A stretch of DNA of 56,533 bases from an uncultured Caulobacteraceae bacterium. GTDB taxonomy: Bacteria; Pseudomonadota; Alphaproteobacteria; Caulobacterales; Caulobacteraceae. A program made the translations under genes and the position numbers. The notes under the pieces are model-generated. The model did no database searches and was not told where the DNA came from. It worked only from the letters and a program-made list of their open reading frames with translations. This document shows, in pieces, positions 51,732 through 56,533 of the stretch (its first letter is position 1; the number at the start of each line of letters is the position of its first letter). The DNA is taken from positions 1 through 56,533 of the forward strand of contig CAIXWN010000264.1 in assembly GCA_903923135.1 (NCBI GenBank), read 5' to 3'.

Positions 51732-52727
51732 ATGCCGCCCATTCCGAAGCCGCCCCCACCCACCACCGCGACCGGCCGGACCATCGGTCTGGTCCGGCCG
51801 GCCTGGAGACGGCTCAAGGCCGGCCGTTTCTACGCCCTCCGCGGGTTGCGGCGGCTCGGGCTGTTCAGGCCCCGGAGCCCGGCGTTCTCCGCCACCCACG
51901 ACATCCTCACGTTCGTGGTCGTCTGCAAGGGCCGGCTGGAGCATCTCCGGCGCACCCTTCCGAAGCTGGAGAGGCAACCTCACACCCGAACGATCCTGGT
52001 CGACGCCCGGTGTCCGGACGGGGCGGCCGGGTGGGCGACGGCGAACTGTCCCGGCGTGAAGGTGATCAGGCTCGACGACCAGGGCGCCTTCAATCTCTGC
52101 CGGGCCCGCAACGTCGGCCTTGCGGCCTGCGAGACCCCGTGGGTCTGTTTCATTGACGCCGATGTGGTGTTGGCGGACGACTTCGCCGCACAGGTGGCGC
52201 CGGACCTCAGGCCCGGTCGCTTCCACCGCTTCGCCTTCTTCCCGGACCGTTACGACCTCGCCGGGACCTGCATCGTCGCCACGGACGACGCCCGCGCGAT
52301 CGAGGGCTATGACGAGGTCATGGTCGGCTGGGGCGGCGAGGACTTCGACCTCTATTCGCGGCTGGTCATCCGCGGCGTGGCCCAGGTCGTCCTTGACAAC
52401 TCGGCCATCGACACCGTCATCGACCACGGCGACGAACTGAGGATCGCCCACACCGCCAGCAAGGATCTGGTGTTCAGCCAGGCCTCCACGGCGGTCTATC
52501 GACTGGCGAAGGTCAATCTGCTCTCGCGAGCCACGGGCGGCCTTCTGACCGTCGAGGACAGACGCCGCCTGTATGACCAGGCCCACGAAACCGTCCGCCA
52601 GGCCCTGGACGCCGAGGACGGGATCGGTCGCCTGCGGCTGGACATCCCGCCGGGCGTGCACTTCGCCCCTGTTCTGGGCTCGATCCGTCAGTCGGTGACC
52701 ATCGAATTCGACGCCTCCGGCGGCTGA
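51732..52727 (+). CDS. GT2/GT7C-like glycosyltransferase
   Basis: The 331-residue protein (ATG 51732) has a GT-A fold: FVVVCKGRLEHLRRTLPKLE, ARNVGLAACETPWVCFIDADVV (metal-binding D-x-D) and MVGWGGEDFDLYSRL, the WGGED signature shared by chondroitin-synthase-type and GT7 C-terminal domains. A Pro-rich basic N-terminus has no clear membrane helix. Probably adds a sugar to a surface glycan. Acceptor unknown. Confidence 0.85.
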   Translation: MPPIPKPPPPTTATGRTIGLVRPAWRRLKAGRFYALRGLRRLGLFRPRSPAFSATHDILTFVVVCKGRLEHLRRTLPKLERQPHTRTILVDARCPDGAAGWATANCPGVKVIRLDDQGAFNLCRARNVGLAACETPWVCFIDADVVLADDFAAQVAPDLRPGRFHRFAFFPDRYDLAGTCIVATDDARAIEGYDEVMVGWGGEDFDLYSRLVIRGVAQVVLDNSAIDTVIDHGDELRIAHTASKDLVFSQASTAVYRLAKVNLLSRATGGLLTVEDRRRLYDQAHETVRQALDAEDGIGRLRLDIPPGVHFAPVLGSIRQSVTIEFDASGG

Positions 52728-52890
52728 TCGTCCCGCCCGAACCGGTGTCTCAAATCTTCGCTTGAATCCTTTCTGGCGGACATGCGAGGGAGGACGTCAT
52801 CGGCTTCGGTCTGCGCCTTCGGCGTCGCCGGACCAACGAATTGCCTCACTGTCGGCCTGGGCGACTGACCGAGGGGTCAGAACGGAAGGA

Positions 52891-53883
52891 ATGGCGCTGT
52901 TGAGACGCCTGTCGTCGATGCTTGCCCTCGCCGGGCTACTGGCGCTTGCGCCCAGGGCCCGCGCCGTCGAGAGTTCGCTGATCTCTCCTCCGTTCCCCTG
53001 GATGGCCTACGGCAGGCATCTGAGTTTCGCGCGCGTCAACGTGACCGGCTATCTGACCCCGAGCGGCGGCTCGGGAGGCTCGGTGCAGACGGTCACCGTC
53101 CCGATTTACGCCGCAGCAGGCGCGCCTGACGGCGACCGCACGGCGATCTGCACCGGCAACGTGCGATGCGAGCAGATCGGGACATTCCAGATGCAGTATG
53201 CGCTCTGGCAGGGTTACCAGCAGAGCTACACGACCAATCGAGTCGGCGCCGCCGTGCTTGGTGGTTTTCAGCTTACCGACGCCGCAGACGCCCCGAACAA
53301 CTACAGCGTCCTGCAAATATATCGTGATTACTACAATCCCGACGGCTTCATAGATGGCGGCAATTTCGCGGGGAAAATCAACGGTCAGATTCCCGACTGG
53401 AACCCGAACCCGACGACCTACAACAATACAGGATGGAACTACGGAGGGTCGAGCTATCAGTACCAGTACTTCGACGTGCCCTACGAAATTGTCGGAATCA
53501 GCCCGCTCGAGACCGTGAGCTTCGAAACCGCCCTGGCGAATGTCGACGCGGCTACGGGCGCTGTGAATATCCTCGCCGATTTCACCTGGAGCCTCGACAC
53601 CCTGACCGGACATCTGACCGGGCAGCAGATGGTCTTCAACCCCACCGCCTCCGCCACCCTCCTGTCGCTCTACACCGCCGCCTACGGACCCGCCGGGGCC
53701 TCCTATTCCAGCGGCATCCTCTCCTACGTCCGCCCCCTCCCTGAGCCGGGCGCCTGGGCGCTGCTCCTGGTCGGGATGGCGTTGACGGGAGCACAGTTGC
53801 GCCAGCGCCGAAGCGCGGTCCGCCTGGGCGACGCCACCGGCCTCGCTGCGCCGCCCGTTGTCGCGGGCCTACCGGGCGAGTAA
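52891..53883 (+). CDS. PEPxxWA-CTERM secreted protein
   Basis: 330 residues from ATG 52891. The signal peptide is RLSSMLALAGLLALAPRARA. The mature part is Tyr/Asn-rich (QMQYALWQGYQQSYTTN, YYNPDGFIDGGNF) with no recognised family. A C-terminal PLPEPGAWALLLVGMALTGAQLR tail is the sorting signal. After it, a 22-residue extension rich in Ala and Pro is unusual, since such tails normally end soon after the basic residues. Confidence 0.78.
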   Translation: MALLRRLSSMLALAGLLALAPRARAVESSLISPPFPWMAYGRHLSFARVNVTGYLTPSGGSGGSVQTVTVPIYAAAGAPDGDRTAICTGNVRCEQIGTFQMQYALWQGYQQSYTTNRVGAAVLGGFQLTDAADAPNNYSVLQIYRDYYNPDGFIDGGNFAGKINGQIPDWNPNPTTYNNTGWNYGGSSYQYQYFDVPYEIVGISPLETVSFETALANVDAATGAVNILADFTWSLDTLTGHLTGQQMVFNPTASATLLSLYTAAYGPAGASYSSGILSYVRPLPEPGAWALLLVGMALTGAQLRQRRSAVRLGDATGLAAPPVVAGLPGE

Positions 53884-53921
53884 TCTGAGGCGCGAAACGA
53901 GATCCTTCCGGACGCTGTCGG

Positions 53922-56533
53922 CTGAACATCAACATCACCTATGACGCCAGTGTCGCGGGCGCCCCGGCCGGCTTCACCGCCGCCGTGACCTATGCGGTCA
54001 ACTATCTCGACTCCCTGTTCACCAATTCGGCGACCATCAACCTCGACCTGGGTTGGGGCGAGGTGAACGGCCAAAAACTTGCGGCCAACGCCCTGGGCGA
54101 AAGCATCGCCAACTATGACGGCTTCGCCTACGGCGATGTGGTGAGCGCCCTGCAGGGCCAGAACGCGCCAGGGTCGGCCTCCCTGCCGACCGCCTCGCCG
54201 CTGCAGGGAACCGTGGCGATGAGCACGGCCGAGGCCAAGGCCCTGGGCCTCATCCCCGCCGACGACGCCATAGACGGCTGGGTCGGCATCGGCAGCCGTT
54301 TCAGCTACGGCTTCACGCCCGGCGTGGCGCCCTCGGCCGGGGCCTACTACCTGATCGGGGTGCTCGAGCACGAGATCACCGAGGACATGGGCCGCGTGTC
54401 GCTGCTCGACTATCAGCCCACCTACTACACGCCCATGGACCTCTATCGCTACAGCGCGCCGGGGGTGCGGTCCCTGGCCACCGGCGGGGCGGGGTCGACG
54501 GCCTATTTCTCCATCGACGGCGGAGCCACCGCCATGGGACGGTGGAACAACAACCCCAACAACGGTGATCTGGGCGACTGGTACCCTTCCGGCCCGGCGC
54601 CGGGCGGCAATGACGCGGTGAACGACTACACCTATTCGGGCGTGGTCGGCGCCTTTTCGGCCACCGACCTCACCCTGATGAACGCCCTGGGCTGGATCAC
54701 CGGCGCGACCGCCAGTTCGCCCTCGATCAGCGCCATCGTCGAGTCCCCCGGCGCCGGCGCGGTGGCCGCCGGCGCGACGGTGACCATCCAGCTGGACATG
54801 ACCGTCACCGCCACGGTCACCGGCGCCCCAACCCTGACGCTCAGCAACGGGGCGACGGCCGTCTACGCCGGCGGCTCGGGCGGCCAGGTGCTGACCTTCA
54901 CCTACACCGTGGCCGCCGGCGACGTGGCCAGCCCGTCGCTCACCGTCACGGCGATCAATACGGGCGGCGGATCGGTCACCAACGAGTCCGGTCTGGCCCT
55001 GGACCTCAGCCTCGCCGGACTGGCCCAGAGCGGTCCCCAGATCGGCGCGGGGATCGCCACCGTGACGCTCCAGCCGCTGAGCGTCTATGAGGCCCATGGG
55101 GCGGCGGCCTCCGGCCTGATCGCCGGCATCGTCAATCCGGGCGGCGACGCCATCACCCGCTACGGCTTTCTCGACACCGTCGCCGGCGGCGGCCACCTGA
55201 CCCTGGGCGGCGTATCCCAGGCCGCCGGACAGTGGGTGTGGGTGAACGCCGCTGACCTGGCCACCGTGCAGTATGTCGGCGGCGCCACGGCCGGGGCCGA
55301 AGCGCTGCAGGTGCAGATCTATGACGCCACCGCCGGCGCTTGGTCCGCCGCGGCGTCGGCCACCGTCACAACCCTGGCGCCCGTGGACGTCAGCAACAGC
55401 GCCGCCTGGGTGAGCGCCAATCTCGACGCCCTGCAGGCCGGGTTCGCCCAGGGATCGCTGGGCGCCATCACCCTCACAGACGCCACGACCCCGACCCTCG
55501 CCATCGCCGCCACCCAGCTGGCCAGCGACGCCGACGCGCTGGGTCGGATCGTTTCGCCCTATGCGATCGCCGCTACGGGAACCCTGGGGGCCGCGGCGGC
55601 GGCCGGGCTCTCCGCCGCCCTGCGCGGCCGGCTGACCACGCCCCTGACGGTGACAGATACGGGCTCGGCCGTGGTTGCCAGCCTCGCCGGCCTGCAGACC
55701 CTGGCCGCCGCGGGCAGGCTGGCCTCGATCACCCTGACCGACGGGGCGACGCCCACCCTGACGATCACCGCCGCCCAGCTGTCGGCCGACGCCATGACCC
55801 TGGTCGCCATCGCCTCGCCCTTCAGCCTCGCGGTCAGCGGCTCCCTTGCCGCCGCCGCGGCGGTCGGCGTTCCCGCCGCCCTGCTGACCCACCTGGCCAC
55901 GCCCCTGGCGGTCGAGGACACAGCCGCCCGGGTCACCGCCAGCCTGGCGAAATTGCAGGTCCTGGCGGCGGGGGGGCGCCTGGCGTCGATCGCCCTGACC
56001 AACGCCGGAACACCGGCCCTGACCATCACCGGCGCCCAGCTCGCCGCCGACGGCCTGGCGCTGAACGCCATCGTCACGCCCTTCACCCTCACCGTTACCG
56101 GAACCCTGGGGGCGGCCGCCGCGGCAAAGGTTTCCGCCGGCCTGCTGGCCGAGCTCACCGGCCCCCTGGCCGTCCGGGATTCGGCGGCCAACGTCATGGC
56201 CAGCCTGGCCGGCCTTCAGACCCTCGCGGCTGGCGGGCGGCTGGCCTCCATCGTCCTGACCAGCAGCGGGACGCCGGTCCTGACGCTCACCGCGGTCCAG
56301 CTGGCGGCCGACTCCGCGGCCCTGGCGGCGATCACCGGCCCCCACACCCTCACCGTCACCGGGGTCGCCGCATCGGCGGCGGCGGCCACGGCGGCCATGG
56401 CCAATGTCGGCGTGGTGGGGGTGAGCGACACGGCCGCCGGCGTCGGCGCCGCGCTCGACGCCCTGCAGGCCCTGGCGGGCGACGGCCGGCTCGGCGGCGT
56501 CATCCTCACCGACGCGGCGACGCCCACCCTGAC
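53922..56533 (+). CDS. NF038122-like metalloprotease with C-terminal repeats, 3' end cut by window edge
   Basis: An open frame runs from just after a TGA at 53886 to the end of the window. The protein reads NINITYDASVAGAPAGFTAAV, then LEHEITEDMGRVSLL, a HExxE-type zinc motif typical of the NF038122 metalloproteases, then Ig-like and repeated domains. No ATG, GTG or TTG is in frame before the conserved N-terminus. The first in-frame GTG falls inside it, so CTG 53922 is a tentative start, or the 5' end is missing. From about 55400 the protein is built of roughly 86-residue repeats. No signal peptide is visible. Confidence 0.75.
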   Translation, partial: MNINITYDASVAGAPAGFTAAVTYAVNYLDSLFTNSATINLDLGWGEVNGQKLAANALGESIANYDGFAYGDVVSALQGQNAPGSASLPTASPLQGTVAMSTAEAKALGLIPADDAIDGWVGIGSRFSYGFTPGVAPSAGAYYLIGVLEHEITEDMGRVSLLDYQPTYYTPMDLYRYSAPGVRSLATGGAGSTAYFSIDGGATAMGRWNNNPNNGDLGDWYPSGPAPGGNDAVNDYTYSGVVGAFSATDLTLMNALGWITGATASSPSISAIVESPGAGAVAAGATVTIQLDMTVTATVTGAPTLTLSNGATAVYAGGSGGQVLTFTYTVAAGDVASPSLTVTAINTGGGSVTNESGLALDLSLAGLAQSGPQIGAGIATVTLQPLSVYEAHGAAASGLIAGIVNPGGDAITRYGFLDTVAGGGHLTLGGVSQAAGQWVWVNAADLATVQYVGGATAGAEALQVQIYDATAGAWSAAASATVTTLAPVDVSNSAAWVSANLDALQAGFAQGSLGAITLTDATTPTLAIAATQLASDADALGRIVSPYAIAATGTLGAAAAAGLSAALRGRLTTPLTVTDTGSAVVASLAGLQTLAAAGRLASITLTDGATPTLTITAAQLSADAMTLVAIASPFSLAVSGSLAAAAAVGVPAALLTHLATPLAVEDTAARVTASLAKLQVLAAGGRLASIALTNAGTPALTITGAQLAADGLALNAIVTPFTLTVTGTLGAAAAAKVSAGLLAELTGPLAVRDSAANVMASLAGLQTLAAGGRLASIVLTSSGTPVLTLTAVQLAADSAALAAITGPHTLTVTGVAASAAAATAAMANVGVVGVSDTAAGVGAALDALQALAGDGRLGGVILTDAATPTL
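55428..56533 (+). repeat. Tandem coding repeat of about 86 residues
   Basis: Five units share GLQTLAAGGRLASI-LT---TPTLTI-AAQL. They begin near 55428 (diverged), 55681, 55942, 56202 and 56457 (cut). The period is about 258-261 bases. Confidence 0.85.

Noticed and set aside
53724-56345. 873-residue minus-strand open frame
   Set aside because: Antisense to the PEPxxWA-CTERM tail and the metalloprotease repeats. The plus-strand frame has a zinc motif and real domain repeats.

Overview
The window is very G+C-rich and densely coded. It looks like the chromosome of an alphaproteobacterium of the Caulobacterales type (Phenylobacterium, Caulobacter or Brevundimonas-like). This is an inference from PEPxxWA-CTERM secreted proteins, a ligase-associated Lhr-type helicase/PdeM pair, an NF038122-type metalloprotease, and FNR/FixK-type boxes. 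No rRNA, tRNA, CRISPR array, phage or insertion sequence was found. Both ends cut through genes.

Layout. 1-4.7 kb: a large cytoplasmic AAA-ATPase/hybrid histidine kinase (truncated by the window) co-transcribed with an OmpR-type regulator. 4.8-11.1 kb: two secreted SRPBCC paralogues flanking a DinG/XPD-type helicase, then an NHL beta-propeller and an AraC regulator. 11.2-14.6 kb: DNA-repair helicase, PdeM and a small membrane protein. 14.6-19.1 kb: M20 peptidase, CHRD protein and MscS channel. 19.3-29.4 kb: a LuxR/alpha-beta hydrolase fusion, PEPxxWA-CTERM protein, ornithine-cyclodeaminase homologue, SulP transporter, His/Asp-rich mini-lipoprotein, lipocalin, NUDIX hydrolase, and an overlapping ATP-grasp/glutamine-amidotransferase pair. 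29.5-38.9 kb: a cyclic-di-GMP block with a GAF-HD-GYP protein, an MshEN-AAA ATPase, a multi-PAS GGDEF-EAL protein and a GGDEF-bacteriohemerythrin. 39.5-45.1 kb: a remodelled region with a SnoaL-like protein, a 5'-truncated P450, rubredoxin, orphan PhnW, sulfotransferase and transglutaminase. 45.1-47.2 kb: a two-component system. 47.4-56.5 kb: surface or secreted proteins and a repeat-bearing metalloprotease.

The most interesting signal is noncoding. Three copies of an approximately 88-nt element lie on the minus strand (40937-41024, 41145-41230, 45006-45093). Each is preceded by an FNR/FixK-type palindrome (TTGAC-N4-ATCAA), then exactly 21 nt, then a -10-like hexamer. Conservation begins at the predicted +1 and ends in an intrinsic-terminator hairpin. 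Each carries a C-rich CCCUCC anti-Shine-Dalgarno segment. This fits a multicopy, oxygen- or redox-controlled small RNA family, close to an oxygen-binding diguanylate cyclase, P450 and rubredoxin. I know of no description of it, but could not search.

All functions are read from sequence motifs. No similarity search was possible, and start codons are marked where uncertain.
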